Below, piece after piece: positions 24,540 to 37,800 of a stretch of 64,000 nt of DNA. The DNA comes from Antedon mediterranea (lineage: Eukaryota > Echinodermata > Crinoidea > Comatulida > Antedonidae). Every line of letters begins with the position of its first letter. Positions within the stretch are counted from its first letter, which is position 1. The stretch lies in the NCBI RefSeq assembly GCF_964355755.1, contig NC_092677.1, positions 11,492,601-11,556,600 of the forward strand. The letters are read 5' to 3'. Under the pieces are notes generated by a model. The model did not search any database. It was not told the DNA's origin and saw only the letters and a program-made list of their open reading frames with translations. Position numbers and translations under genes: made by a program.

Positions 24540-27500
24540 TGTTGATTTTATTTGATTTGATTTATTTCGGAATCAGTACATAAAAAATCACAGACAAACA
24601 ATTAAAAATAGCAAATATAAAAAACCATGAATAAAACAAGAAAGGATGCCAAGGATAACTCATAAAAGTCCTCTACGGACTTGTTTCCAATGAGGTCCTT
24701 TGAAACAACAGCAAAAAGACATACAATGAAACATATAAAAATTACAAAAAAAAACAGCAAAAGGACATAAAAAAAAAAGAAGAAGCGCTTATAAAATAGT
24801 TTCAAGTGCTAGTGTGCGTTCCTGTAGATACTTTTTAACTTTACTTTTAAAACAACAAACAGTTTGTGATTCCTTAATGTTAATTGGCAAGTTATTCCAT
24901 TCCTTAATTGCATTGTAAAAAAAGGTAACATGTGCCATTGGCTTGATGGTTGGAATTCTAAAATTAAAATTGCATCCCCTAGTATTGTAATTATGACTGT
25001 CTGAAATTCTAATAAAACGATTGCATAAATAAGGTGGACAACAATGATTATATATTTTAAAAACATGACAGACTCTAAGAAATTCGACACTTGGACTTTT
25101 AACATACCAACGTCGTTTAGCTGAGATTGACCAATATGTGATCGGGGACCTAACTTTTTTATAAAACGAACCATTTTGTTTTGAGTCGTTTGTAATTTTG
25201 ATTTTAAATTTTTATTTACCGTAGAAGACCATGAGCAAACCGAATAATCGAACATCGGTTGGATTAAAGCAAAACTAAGAATTTCAGCCTGCCGTTTGCT
25301 TTGTTTATAACAGAGCGGGCAATGACGTCATCTGATACATTTTGGTCAATCTCAATACCTAGATATTTGATAGACTTTGATCCATTTATAGTCGTTCCAA
25401 AGCAATCTATATTGAATTCGTTTACTTTGCTTAATCTACGTTTAGAACCAAACAAGATGCATTCGGTCTTACCCATATGAAGCGAAAGTTGATTGTCGAT
25501 CAGCCAATTATTGCATGATACGAGATTGGTTTGGAGTTTAGATTGGATTGAGATTGGATCTTTATGGGAGTAAAAAATTGCACAATCGTCAGCGTACAAA
25601 ACAACTTTACAATCACTTTCGATACTAGATGGTAGGTCGTTCACGTAAATAAGAAACAAGAGAGGACCCAAGAGGCTACCCTGGGGTACTCCACATCCAA
25701 TCTCAATAGAGTCCGATTTGGTGCCTTTAATATCGACAATCTGATTTCGCCCAGACAGGTACGCTTGAAACCAACCGATAGACCGGCATCCTAGATTTTT
25801 ACACAAAATATTATGATTGACCGAGTCAAAGGCCTTATAAAAAAAAAACCATACCCGTAAATAAACCATTTGACATTTGAACTCTAAGGTGATCTCTAAG
25901 ATGAATAAGACATGTGTCGTTAGAAAATGATCTACGAAAACCGGATTGACCCGCGGATTGATGATCGTAAATAAGTTGATTCCTTTCAAGGTAATCGGAA
26001 ACTTGTATATTTACCACCTTCTCCAGAATTTTCGAAACTGAGGAGAGAATGCTTATAGGTCTGTAATTGTTAGTCTCAGTTCTGGAATTCTTTTTGTGAA
26101 GGGGCGTGACTTTTGCAAGTTTAAAATCCGAGGGAATACGTTCGTATTTAATGGAAAGGTTAATTATATGTGTTATTGGTATTTTAATATTGGGAGCGCC
26201 GTCTCTAAGAAATTTTGCAGGAATCTGATCAAGGCCTACACTTTTAGATGGGTTGAGATTTCTCAATTCCTCTTCGATAAGGCTCTCATCAATTTCTTCG
26301 AGAGAAAAACCAGAAACATGTTTGATTTTGCTATTATAGTAATTTTTAAAGGCATTAGAACCTACACTAAAAAGGTTACTGGGAGAAGGCAATTTCTTAA
26401 TTAATTCGGAAGCAATATTTGCGAAGTATTTATTGAAATAATTTGAAACTTCGCTTTCATTATGGCAAAGATTCCCATTAACATCTAACGAAATAGTGCT
26501 ACCCTTTTGTGGCTTATTTTTATATCCCAAATCTTTGAGGCATTTCCAGAGTTTATTGGGATTATTTTTGTTAACTTCTAACTTATTTAAAAAACATTCA
26601 GATTTTGCTTTATTTATGTCCTTTTGTATGCGATGACGCAACTTACGAAATGCATCATAAAGGTCTGACCTATTTGGGTTATTCTTGAACTTATTTAATA
26701 GCGAGTCTCTTTCTTTTATGGCACATAATATTTCCGGTGTCATCCACTCTTCAGATTTTTGTTTTAGGCGCACCTGTTTGAGAGGAGCCATTCTGTTTAT
26801 AAGGGACAAGAATATTTTTTTTAAAGAGCACCAGGCAAAGTCCACATCTGATGAGTCGAGAACAGGCGACCAATCAGATTGTGTTAATTGCTCATTAAAA
26901 ATATTAACATCATTGTTCTTAAGTGAACGAATTTTGATAGTTTTATGTTGGTTAAATTTATATTTTAAAGATTTACGAGTACAAAACGGTAGGCTGTGGT
27001 CACTAATGCCTACATGGATGACACCCGATTGCGATTTTTTTTTGCGAATGGTTACATATAATAATATCTAAAACTGTTGATGTATACTTAGTAATTCGAG
27101 TTGGTTCCTTTATCAGATGGGTAAAGCTAAAAGTTTCAAGAGTTGTTTCTAACATTTTGTATATTGTTGCAGATTCATTTTTCAAATTAATGTTGAAGTC
27201 ACCAAGGACAATAACTTCGACATCAGGTCGAATAGCTGCCAATATATTTTCAAACGAGTCAATAAATAGCTTATATGATTGACTTGGTGGACGATAAATT
27301 GATCCAACAACAATAGGGCGCGTCCTTGGAAGCAAAATTTCCATCCAAATTGATTCAATACTTTCAGAATCCAGGTCCCGGCGTTCGCGAATAGATAGTC
27401 TTTCCTTGACAAAAAAACAAACACCTCCTCCAGACCGATTTCGATCTCGACGGAAAACGTTGTATCCTTCAATGTTGAGCTCCGCATCAGGAACAGTATT

Positions 27501-28075
27501 ATACAACATAGTTTCACATATAGAGATAACGGCTGCATTGGTTTTTATTGCAAGAAGGCGGAGTTCAGACATCTTTGGCAGTATTGACCTTACGTTAAGA
27601 TGAATGAAGTGAAGGCCCTTTCCATTAAAAACATCCTCCAGTCTTCCTCCAGATTGAGATGGATTCCGGGTCCCGGGTTTGGAGAAATATCACCACATTT
27701 AAGCAAGATAGCAAAGAGTAAGCCTTTCCCTCTAAGGTCAAGAGTCCGGTGTATGTGGGACGTACTCTTCCTCGTTCGATAATTACCGGAAATATAGGCA
27801 GACGATACAAAAATGATACTTGTTGCAGCGACTGCAGAGTTAGCGTTGGAATGTTTGCACCTGGTAAAAATGGCTGATATGTCGTATCTCTCGTCGGAGG
27901 TTGCGTTAAAAAACTGGTCAACAAGTTGAAAATGTTTCACATTGTTAATAAAAAAAAAACAAGCACTGATGCATGGATAATAAAGGAAGCCATACTGAAA
28001 GTCATATTGGAAGGTTACCTGTATGCCGTATCTGTCCAGCAAAATATCGCGGCGCCGAAACCGTTCAAATTCATT
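24540..28075 (-). mobile_element. Non-LTR retrotransposon (CR1/L2-like): endonuclease and reverse transcriptase, frameshifted
   Basis: On the minus strand, in order: an N-terminal region with a 2A-like motif (28042-27590); an exonuclease-endonuclease-phosphatase domain (about 27620-26990) with ETML, GGGVCFF, VLGDFNINL and, after a frame change, GISDH; a linker; a reverse transcriptase (about 26300-25300) with NYRPISILSS, KAFDSVNH, CGVPQGSLLGPLLFLIYVND and the catalytic YADD; and a C-terminal domain with FDYSVCSWSS (25255-24809). The 3' end is an AAATAAATCAAATC-type simple tail near 24540-24580. At least four frame breaks separate the blocks: just after the 2A-like motif, at a 9-10-base homopolymer near 27034-27043, at a T run near 25840-25849, and near 25255-25270. 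The copy is therefore dead, or its homopolymers are mis-sequenced. The clade call is from motif style only. Confidence 0.88.
27668..27694 (-). other. 2A-like motif GDISPNPGP in the retrotransposon
   Basis: The minus strand encodes GDISPNPGP, preceded by a hydrophobic LLFAILLKC stretch, the usual setting of 2A oligopeptides that cause ribosomal skipping between G and the final P. The usual consensus is D-V/I-E-x-N-P-G-P; here Ser replaces Glu, so activity is uncertain. 2A-like sequences upstream of the endonuclease domain have been described in echinoderm non-LTR retrotransposons. Confidence 0.65.
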
Positions 28076-28851
28076 TCAACAATGTAAATGTTTTTTATAT
28101 GTTTACACATGAAATTTACTTGACTTGACACCTACAAATTCAGTCAACTATGATATTTTAAAAGCACGAGGCCATTTATTGGATGAATAATATGGGCACT
28201 AACTTTAACGCCTTTATAATTAAATACAGTAGTCCTTTGGGAAAATGAAATAAAACATGCACCTAAGTTTTATAAAACGGAGCTTTAATTAGGCTATCAT
28301 CTAGTTCTTATTATTTTGATTTAAAAATTGTAGGCAACTTTACTACACCCTACCATTTATAGCGTAAAGCAAACTGAAGATATGTTTAGTTTAGAAGCAG
28401 AAATAAGATAATATATATCTTGGTAACCGGTAGGGGTACAAAGTCTACCAGTTACCAAGATGACCATCTCTTTGTTTTGGTCACCATTTTGTAAATTCCC
28501 CAAGTATGGGGCTGGGGAAACTAAAATGTAAACAAAAACATTATTAAATACGTAGAAACAACATTATTACATCAAAAATAAAATAAGCATAATAACGGAA
28601 TGTTTTAAAATACTGGTACTAATTGGAGTCAATGCAAGGATGTACCAATCACTAGCTAGGCCTAAGTCAGTTCAGATGATCCATTGGTCAAATTAAGAAA
28701 GACAACCGGAAGCAGTTTCACCAATCACGACGCGACGGATAATCTGAACTGACGCTTGTGATTGATCAACCGTACTTGCGTTGCGCCGTGACGTCGTACC
28801 ATAGAGATATTATATAATATCTCTATGGTCGTACAAATAGGAACCAAGATT
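28076..28851. other. Spacer between retrotransposon and sialyltransferase 3' end
   Basis: No gene was seen. It probably contains the 3' UTR of the minus-strand sialyltransferase. A degraded MITE of the GCGTTGCG family is visible at about 28655-28800, next to the 32-bp palindrome listed separately. A hairpin with CTTGGTAACCGGTAG and CTACCAGTTACCAAG arms lies near 28419-28462. Confidence 0.4.
28798..28829. repeat. Perfect 32-bp palindrome
   Basis: ACCATAGAGATATTAT is followed directly by its exact reverse complement with no loop. A related sequence (AGATATTATAGTGAACTATA) is at 47690-47715. It lies just outside the last coding exon of the sialyltransferase, on its 3' side. Confidence 0.9.
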
Positions 28852-31800
28852 TTAGCAATCTTTGACGTGAAGTTGTAGAACACCATTAATATGTAAATTT
28901 AGGAGTTCATCAAACTCTTGGTTAAACGCATGATATGTAGTTCTCTTCATATCTTCGTAGTAATGATAGGCCGCCGGACGATTGTGTATGTCAGTTGAGA
29001 ACGGCCAAAATCCATACAGATGAATCTCGTCACAAAATAAGAGCGAAGACGTTGTTATGTAAATTCCTAAAAACAAATCATTCAGCGTTAATAAATTACG
29101 TTTTACACTAGAGACACTGTAGTACTCTAGGAGAATATTTAAAGGGTTAGGCCTACTGTATGTTATGTTAGGAGTGACAGGGGCAGTCGAAGGACTATTT
29201 TAAGAGCCTGGTTGTCCAAAGACTCCAGAGCTGTATTTGAGCAAGGAAGCAAATTGTTAAATGACAAATGTTAACAATTTCCAAAATTTAGTTCTATTTA
29301 TCCACTTAAAACAAAAGTGTTATTTAAACCACACTCTAAAATAAAACTAAGAAAATAATGATAGGACATTTGCAGAAAGAAGCAAACTTTGCTCTGCTAC
29401 CGGTATAACATGGTTCGAATTTACTTCCATAAATTACTACGGAAATTTGCTCTGCTACCGGTATAATTCTCTGTTACTACGGAAATTAAGATAAATAGGG
29501 TACTACACGGAAAAACAAAACTATACGTAAAATTATGATTTGGCCTTAAATTATGGAAAAACGCAATAATTATGAACAAATCGACGACTCATATGACGGG
29601 TTTTTCCTGAACACAGTGTGTGTGTGTTGAGCTCCTTTCGTACCTCTCATCAAGAAAGAGATACATCTCCCTCTCATTACGCGCGCACCACACAAGCAAC
29701 TAGTCAATCAGAAATTTATTCTGCGCATGCTCAGAAACTTATCTACCCTTATCTGTGCGCGGTATAGTAGGCCTATTGGTGACTGCTGTGCATTCTGCCA
29801 ATTTACAAATATTCTCTTCCAGACTGGACTTCTATAACGTATAAATATGGATATTGTAGGCCTATACGATGAAATGGGACTCAATTTTAATTTAGTGGCA
29901 GAAACAACATTTAGTATGAAATTAAGGCTGTTGCCCGGGGCGCCACTAGGGCAACACTCATAGGTCCGCCCCTGTGAGTGAGGTTGGCTATTAAGCGTGG
30001 TTCTCACTAGCGACGCGCAATGCAAAGTGCCGTATTGCGTAACTTGATTTAATCTATCGAATACGCAATGCAAAGTGCCGTATTGCGTATTCGATTTACA
30101 CCATATCTGGTCGTGAACCCGGTTCGTTTTTCGGAAGAATAGGGGGTTACCCTTAGGCCCTGTGGACAGACGAATAACTGTACATTATGAAGGCACACGG
30201 ACCATTAAGCTTGGTCCCCCTAGCGACACAACGTAACGAAACCTACGCAACGTAAGAAAATGCCCTTTCAACAACTGTGTTTGCCTCCGCCTGCGTGAAA
30301 TCAAACCTGCGATGTTTCCAGCACTGTTGCGTCGCCGGTTCCTACTTGTGTGATTACGCAATACAGCACTTTGCGTCAATACGTCACTGCGTTACGTTAC
30401 GTTGCTAGTGTGGGAAGAACGGTTATTTTACATATTTATACAGTATTATTATAATGATATTATTAAATATTTGCAAACAGACTATACTAACCTGTTGATA
30501 GCATATTCTTCAGGCCTTTATTCAACCAATAGCTTCTTATCTCATGAAAATGGTTCGGATTTCCGTGTACAAACTTTATGGATTTCAATTTACCATTTAG
30601 TAAATTGTTTACTTTAATGGCCAAGTTGTAGATTCCTAGACCAGACGAAAAACTTGGAAACCAAATGTAATTGTTGTACTCCTTCATTTTATTTATAAAT
30701 TTAGATTGCTGACTTCCAGTTCGTAAACTACCAAATCTAGAAAAAAAATATAGTGGATTATAAGGGGCAGATGAAGGGGAACTCATGATCTGTATAGTGC
30801 CTCCGGGACAAACGGGGCTAATCCTGTTTTTTGTCCTTTTATACATCACCAGTGGTGGTCACTTTGATTGTTGGTATAGCTTTGTGCGTCACTATTACGG
30901 CGGTAGAGGGGAACAATTTACCCAGTTCCCCACACAGAAGTGCCCCACCGGCCACCCATGTTGTTTTTTTTTATGTACGGTACATTTGTTGAATGTTGTC
31001 TGTCATGTACCGTACAGTGCAATAGTGGCTGGGTCATCTGTGGAGTTGTTTGTTCCCGCGTGTAGAATAATTCTGTCCACGATATGTTCAGTTGACAGTA
31101 CTTCTGCCTTGTGTGCAATGTCATCAATTTTCGCGCCTCTCATTGTTTTACAGATCACGTTCAGATTTGTTGACCTGCTAAGTCGTTTTGGTTTAAATTG
31201 TTTTATCATCGAATCACCAATAATCAAGATTTTTCTGTCAGAAGCTGTATCAGAGTGTATCTGTTTGTGTTTGTTTCTATATTGGCTTAGTTGATCCTGG
31301 TATGCAGCAGACGCAGATGATTTTGATTTGGTAAGTTTTGAAGGAGTAGAAGATGGCTGCCTGTTGGTAAGCTCCTCAAATAGATTATCAATCAATTGTT
31401 CAGTTTGCGTTATAGAATCGTTTGTGTTAGAAGAAACTTTCCTTGTTTGCAGTGTCGTAGAACTTGTGTGACTTTCCATTATTTGTTTTCTCATCTTACG
31501 TTGTGGTTCAAAATCTGAGGTGTCGATGGCAATTTACGTTTTCAGTTCATATATTTCGTCTTTAGCTATGGATAAGCTACGCTCCGTTTCTGTAACTTGT
31601 TGACGTAATGTCTGTATTTGTTCTTCTTTGTTCATTGTCCGTTTTTCCCATAATTTCCAATACTCAAAGTCTAGTTTCAGATTTTTGTTTTCCTTCTCCA
31701 ATTTTTTAAATAAAGCAGTTGTTTTGTATTGCTAACCGATCAAGCGTGAAGCCCAAAACAAACAAAAAAATCTTGACAGTTCTTTCAGTGATACGCAATA

Positions 31801-34800
31801 GCTTGCACTGGGCGGCGATTCCTTTGATCTGACAAAAAGCGCTAAATAAATGTAGTAAAAAACAGCTACAGAATACTTTGATATTTCTTGTAACTGAGGT
31901 CGTGATCTTCAAGATCGTTGATAAGTTGATTCTTTATAAAAAGTTTAATATCAAATTATATTAAAGTAGGCGACATCGGACAATTATAGAATGATCAATC
32001 AATCGATTGGAGTAACCCACTATATGATCGGTTTTCGTGGGGGACCAACGTAACGGCTTAGCGTTACAATACAGTGACAGGAGCCTACCTGATGATCAAT
32101 TTGAAAAACCAAGTTCCAACACAGATTTCAACTTCGATGTAGGTTTATTTAAGTTCAGCAGTTTTTATTTTATGTCTTCAGTACTATTTATATTAAAAAT
32201 CCGTTGATTAAAAACTGAGATTTTCCGATGTTTTTATATCAGCAGAGGCCTATAAGAAAATTTAAAAAAAACAACCGCTGTTCACGCCCCCAACATATTT
32301 AAATGGTTACCAATCTGCCAAGCACTCGCTTTGGTATACTGTAAAAATATTGTAATTGTAAATTGTGTATATTTTTCGGTTTTTGTCAAATTTATCAATT
32401 GTATTTAGGTTTAAGGTTAATATGTTTCATGGTTTTTCACAAGCGCCTTGAGCACTTTAGTGGATATGTGCGCTGTATAAATCTTATTATTATTTATTAT
32501 ATATGTGTACGTGAAAAAACAAAAATCCTGGATACCCAACCAGTTTCTATTTCAAAATTCTTAAAGCACCTCGGCAATTTGACAATGACATCGCACAAAT
32601 AATAATACATCAAATACTTTGTATTTCATACGTATTGAAACCTCAATTCTATATTGTTACTGCAGTTCTTATTTTAAATTCATTTAACTATTACTCACGA
32701 AAAATAACAGTATGCACATTTATAAAATATGTACAAAGGGTAATTGTTGAAAGGTAATTTATGTGACGTGTTCAAACAATGTTAAGATCGTAACAAAAAA
32801 ACTGGTAAACCCAGAAAACTATTGTTGTTCATTGGAAATAGTATTTATATTATGCATGACAGACAGTAGTTAAGTTAATACACAAAGCATTCAGTTGATA
32901 ATGTGAATATTCAATCACATGACTTGATCGTGTGGATTATTCCGAAATGGAGATCGTGGTTTGTCTTCTAAGAAGGCTCAACCGATTATTTGTATAATGT
33001 ATAAAGTATCATTTAAAGATGTATTGTACTCTATTTTTAAAATACCCACCTTTTTATAACAATTGAAGGGTTAAGCGTTGTTATATTACTTTTAACACCC
33101 GCGTCTTCTATAAACTGACCAATAATTGGTGGTGCGTTGCATCTAAAGAGAAATTAAGATATATTTAAAAAACTCACATACTACATGAGAACATAAAGCT
33201 TGGTTCCCACTAGAACGTAACGCAAGGACGTAAACGCAACGCAAGCGTGTTGACCAATGACAAGCGAAGTTATAGAAAGTTAGCAATCACAAGCAAATAA
33301 GCCATCGCTTGTGATTGGTCAATTCACCTGCGTTGCGTTACGTCCTTGCGTTGCGTCGCTAGTGGGAACCACGCTTAAGGTGTGACCGAGGTATCGACGC
33401 AAAGTGTGAAATCACAAGTGGGAACCGACGACGCAATAGTGCTGCAAACATAGTAGGTTTGATTCTACGCACGCGGAGGAAAACACAATTATTGGAAGGG
33501 AATTTTCTTATGTTTCGTAAATTGCGTTAAGTTACGTCGCTAGTGGGAACCACGCTTATGATACGAGACCGTATTGCAATGGCGATGTAATAGCTGTGAT
33601 TGGTCAAATGATTTGCCAAGCGCGCGTGGGCTTGCTTGGGCGTCCTATTAAAGCTTGGTTCCCAATAGCGGCACAACATAACGCAACAACCTACGCAACG
33701 AAAGAAAATTCCATTCCAATAACTGTGTTTGCCCGCGCCTGCGTGAAATCAAACCTGCGATGTTTGAAGCACTGTTGCATCGTCGGTTCCCACTTGTGAT
33801 AATGCAATACAGTACTTTGTGTCAATACGTCGCTGCGTTACGTTGCATTGCGTTCTAGTGGGAACCACACTTAAGCATGAATCAATTGAATACAATCAAC
33901 CTTACCTTATGACAAAGTCAGCTTTATCGATTTCACTGCCACATTTACTACCGTTCAATATTCCTCCATTACCCACAATGGAACATCTTTTGTATACAGT
34001 TTGTTCAGGAGAATACTGAAAAGATATGTGCGATTTGTGATGTGCATTTACATTAAAACAATTTATATCGCAAGCAACCGGTTTAACTAAATTACAGATG
34101 CCCCGTCATATAGCACTTTTAATCGAATGAGCGCCATTACACTGCAATTAAAGCTTGATTCCCACTAGAGACGCAACGCAACGATGTAAGCGCAACGCAA
34201 GTGATTCGACCAGGCGATGGATTATTCGAACTGCTGTTTGTCATTGGTCAACTTAAGCTTGGTTCCCACTAGAACGTAACGCAAGGACGTAAACGCAACG
34301 CAAGCGTTTTAACCAAATGACATACGAAGTTATAGACAGTTAGCAATCACAAGCGAATAAGCCATCGCCTGTGATTGGTCAATTCACTTGCGTTGCGTTA
34401 CGTCATTGTGTTGCGTCGCTAGTGGGAACCACCATTAAGGCCTACGTTGCGCCTACGTCTTTACGTTGCGCCGGCCAAGTGGGTTTATGAATGAAAGAGG
34501 TTCAATTATAATTACACCTTGGAAAATACGTCACGCCACGTCATCAGTTACGGATTTTTTTGGATTCATTTCAAACTTTTCAATTATCAAACATGAGGCA
34601 TACCAAAATCCTTTTAAAACATACATTAGATCATTGACTATTAAAGGATCGTGTAATTAACTTTGGTAGATTCCTCGCCAGCAGCGTACGGACATTTTGC
34701 GACAGACTCGACTCGTTGTCAAGAATAGGCGCGCCTACACATACTTCCTGCATCAATTTGTAGAATCGCAGATTTGTAGTGAGGCTTCCACCGGGTATCA

Positions 34801-37800
34801 TGTACTTGAATTTCTGAGACTTCTTAACATTTCTCCGGTTCAGAAACAATTCTGTATGGACAATTTCTTTTAAGTCGGATCTAAAAAAAATCACAAATCG
34901 ATTACTATTGCCTTAAGCTTGGTTGTTCACGAAGGACGAAACAATTTTCGTATTGTGAAAAGAATATGATGATGATGATATCAATAGCTTTGAATGAAGC
35001 AATGTTATTTATTTTCAGTTGGTAGGTTATGCCATATTTTAGCGTTCAGCAACATTGAACGATGTGATACTAATAAAAGGGTATTCGTTGGCGCAAGGCC
35101 GTGAACACATTTCTACACGCTAGGGATGGGCCGACATGGCGGCTATCATCACCTCTGACATTAATCGAATCAAAATTGTAACAATTCGAGCCGCTCTCTT
35201 TCGATGTCGCTTTAAATTATTCTGATTACTTGTGATGTATAATCGATTTGACGTACGTACCTCATTTTCTCTAAATTAGATACATTTTGTTTCCATGGAT
35301 TCCTGAATATAGAGGACACGTCTCGATTACTTTCATTACTCATCCACATGGATTCTGCTGCAGTAGGCGTATACTCTAGTTTGGCGTGCGTTCGAATAGT
35401 TGCATTGGTCCTCCGCAAATTGCTGCTCAAGTTGGTAGGCCTTTTTTTTACCAATACACCTAAGCTGTCTGTTTCAAGTGAATACACGCCATGTTGAATA
35501 GGCATATTATTGTAAGAATGAATCGTTATCTTCAACCTAAATATTATTATAATAAACGATTGATTAAAATCAATTCAAGCTAAGATTTAATTCGTCACTG
35601 GCTTCTAACTAATAATGTGTGAAGACCTGTTTGTACAAGGACGATACCGAACGGACGATATAGATAAATATATTTTATCAATGTTTTCGAAATTGGAAAG
35701 TGTTCACCCTAGAACAACTATAAGGATATAAATCTGATTTATTTTTGATGAAAATATAACATAAAACTATGGCGCGCCAAGCTGTCATTTATTCAAGCAA
35801 TAGAGATATCTTAGTTTTTAATAGAGATATCTTAGTTTTAAATAGAGATATCTTAGTTTTAAATAGAGATATCTCTATTAATAGAGATATCTCTATTAAC
35901 AGAGATATCTCTATTTAAAACTAAGATATCTCTATTAAAAACTAAGATATCTCTATTAAAAACTAAGATATCTTAGTTTTAAATAGAGATATCTCTATTA
36001 ATAGAGATATCTCTATTAATAGAGATATCTCTATTAAAAACTAAGATATCTTAGTTTTAAATAGAGATATCTTAGTTTTTAATAGAGATATCTTAGTTAA
36101 TAGAGATATCTCTATTAATAGAGATATCTCTATTTAAAACTAAGATATCTCTATTAAAAACTAAGATATCTCTATTAATAGAGATATCTCTATTAATAGA
36201 GATATCTTAGTTTTGTTTCCTGTTGCAAAGTATGTAGGGAATGGTATAGTTGTGAATGTGGTGGAAGTGTGTCATTGAGAATGGAAGTTAATGACCCATT
36301 AGGGACATCCCACCAAGGTGTTTATAGTTGTTGATTTCTAGGTCAAACAGGTATAAGCTACAGTGCTACATAAACTGAAAAATACTATAATTAAATTGTT
36401 GGGAGCCGATGGGGAGCCGATGTTGTACTGTATTAATTTCGTGGAGTTTCGAGCTGTAATAATGTACAAAAGTACTAAACGTTGCATGCATTTAAGAGCC
36501 ATTGTCTGTAAAAATCAAAGATTTGGTGGCAGATGTAAAAAAATGGATTTCTCTCAAATTTTTACCATGAATAGACATTTCAATAAAAAGCATATCTACA
36601 ACATTCATTTTAATTTTTAGCCTCCGTTGCCATGACAACGGTCAATTATCCAAATTTTGATGTTTTTGCCATTTTTCACAGATGTTCTATAGTGAAAAAG
36701 TACAAACTTGTATACTTATTTTAACCAAAAATACTTACAGTATACAGTTTTTGTTTATAGCAGTGTTAACAACATGTATTGAGTTCCATTTAATGTAGAA
36801 AAAAAATAAATTACAAAGTGGAGTTTGGTTGATACCATTATTTTAAAAAGGGGTGTTTTTAAAAAATATTTTTTTTATAAAAGTATACCTCATAAACGTA
36901 CCTATAACTTCCAAAGTGGTGTTTTTAAATCAATGAGGTTTTTTAATTTGATAGTCAATAGGTTTTTCAACAATAATCACGAAAAAAACACTGGGGTAAA
37001 TTTCGTACATAGGTTTTGTGTTGCCAGGAAAATACAAAAAATACAAAAAATATAACAAAATATCAACAAACAAAACACATGAAACACAATTTAAATATGG
37101 CTAATCCAATAATAAAATGTATATGTGGCTGGTCATAATGCTACTAGAGTCATACAAATAGTTTAGATAAAATAGGAGAATGTGTTGCCAGGTTTATTTC
37201 AATTAATTGCCAGAAAAACAGTATTTTGCATTGAAATATTTAGTTGATGGAAAATAATGTTAAACTTGGAAATAATTGCGTCAATGGTTTTCATAAATTT
37301 TAAAATCTATTTTGTGTAAAGAGATACAGAAAGACCTCCCAAAAAATCTGACCTTGTAAATAGGTCATTTGAGGTCAAAAGGGGTCAGAATGCAAAACAG
37401 GACAGGTCCCCACTTTACTACAACTATTAATGTTTGATCAAAATTTACAAGATAGTTCATAACAATTCTCAACAATATTCATATTTTACTTCTACTGCAT
37501 TCCATTAATGACAAACTTGACCTTTTAAATTCATTCATTTTGAGGTCAACATTTTACCATAGTAACTGTTTCTATGCGAACATTTCCAAAAAATAAGGGG
37601 TTTTTCATCAATTCAAAACATTTTTTCTACATAGTTTTACATTTCTACTTTTTGCCAAATTTACTTTAAATACTGAATCCTAATAATCTCAGAAAGAAAG
37701 TCTTGACGAATCTGAAAAAAGGTAAAAAAATGACCTTTAGTGTTATCTTAAACCTGTTTACGTAACTAATGATATTTAAAAAACAAAATTAAATATGGAG

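Noticed and set aside
34631-34744. Extension of sialyltransferase exon 3 to the end of its open frame
   Set aside because: The only other candidate donor there, a weak GTTAAT, would put sialylmotif L out of frame; the GTATGT donor at 34744 joins in frame to the next exon.
35808-36213. CRISPR-like regular spacing of GATATC units
   Set aside because: Spacers are not unique; the array is made of two arm types and belongs to a fold-back transposon.
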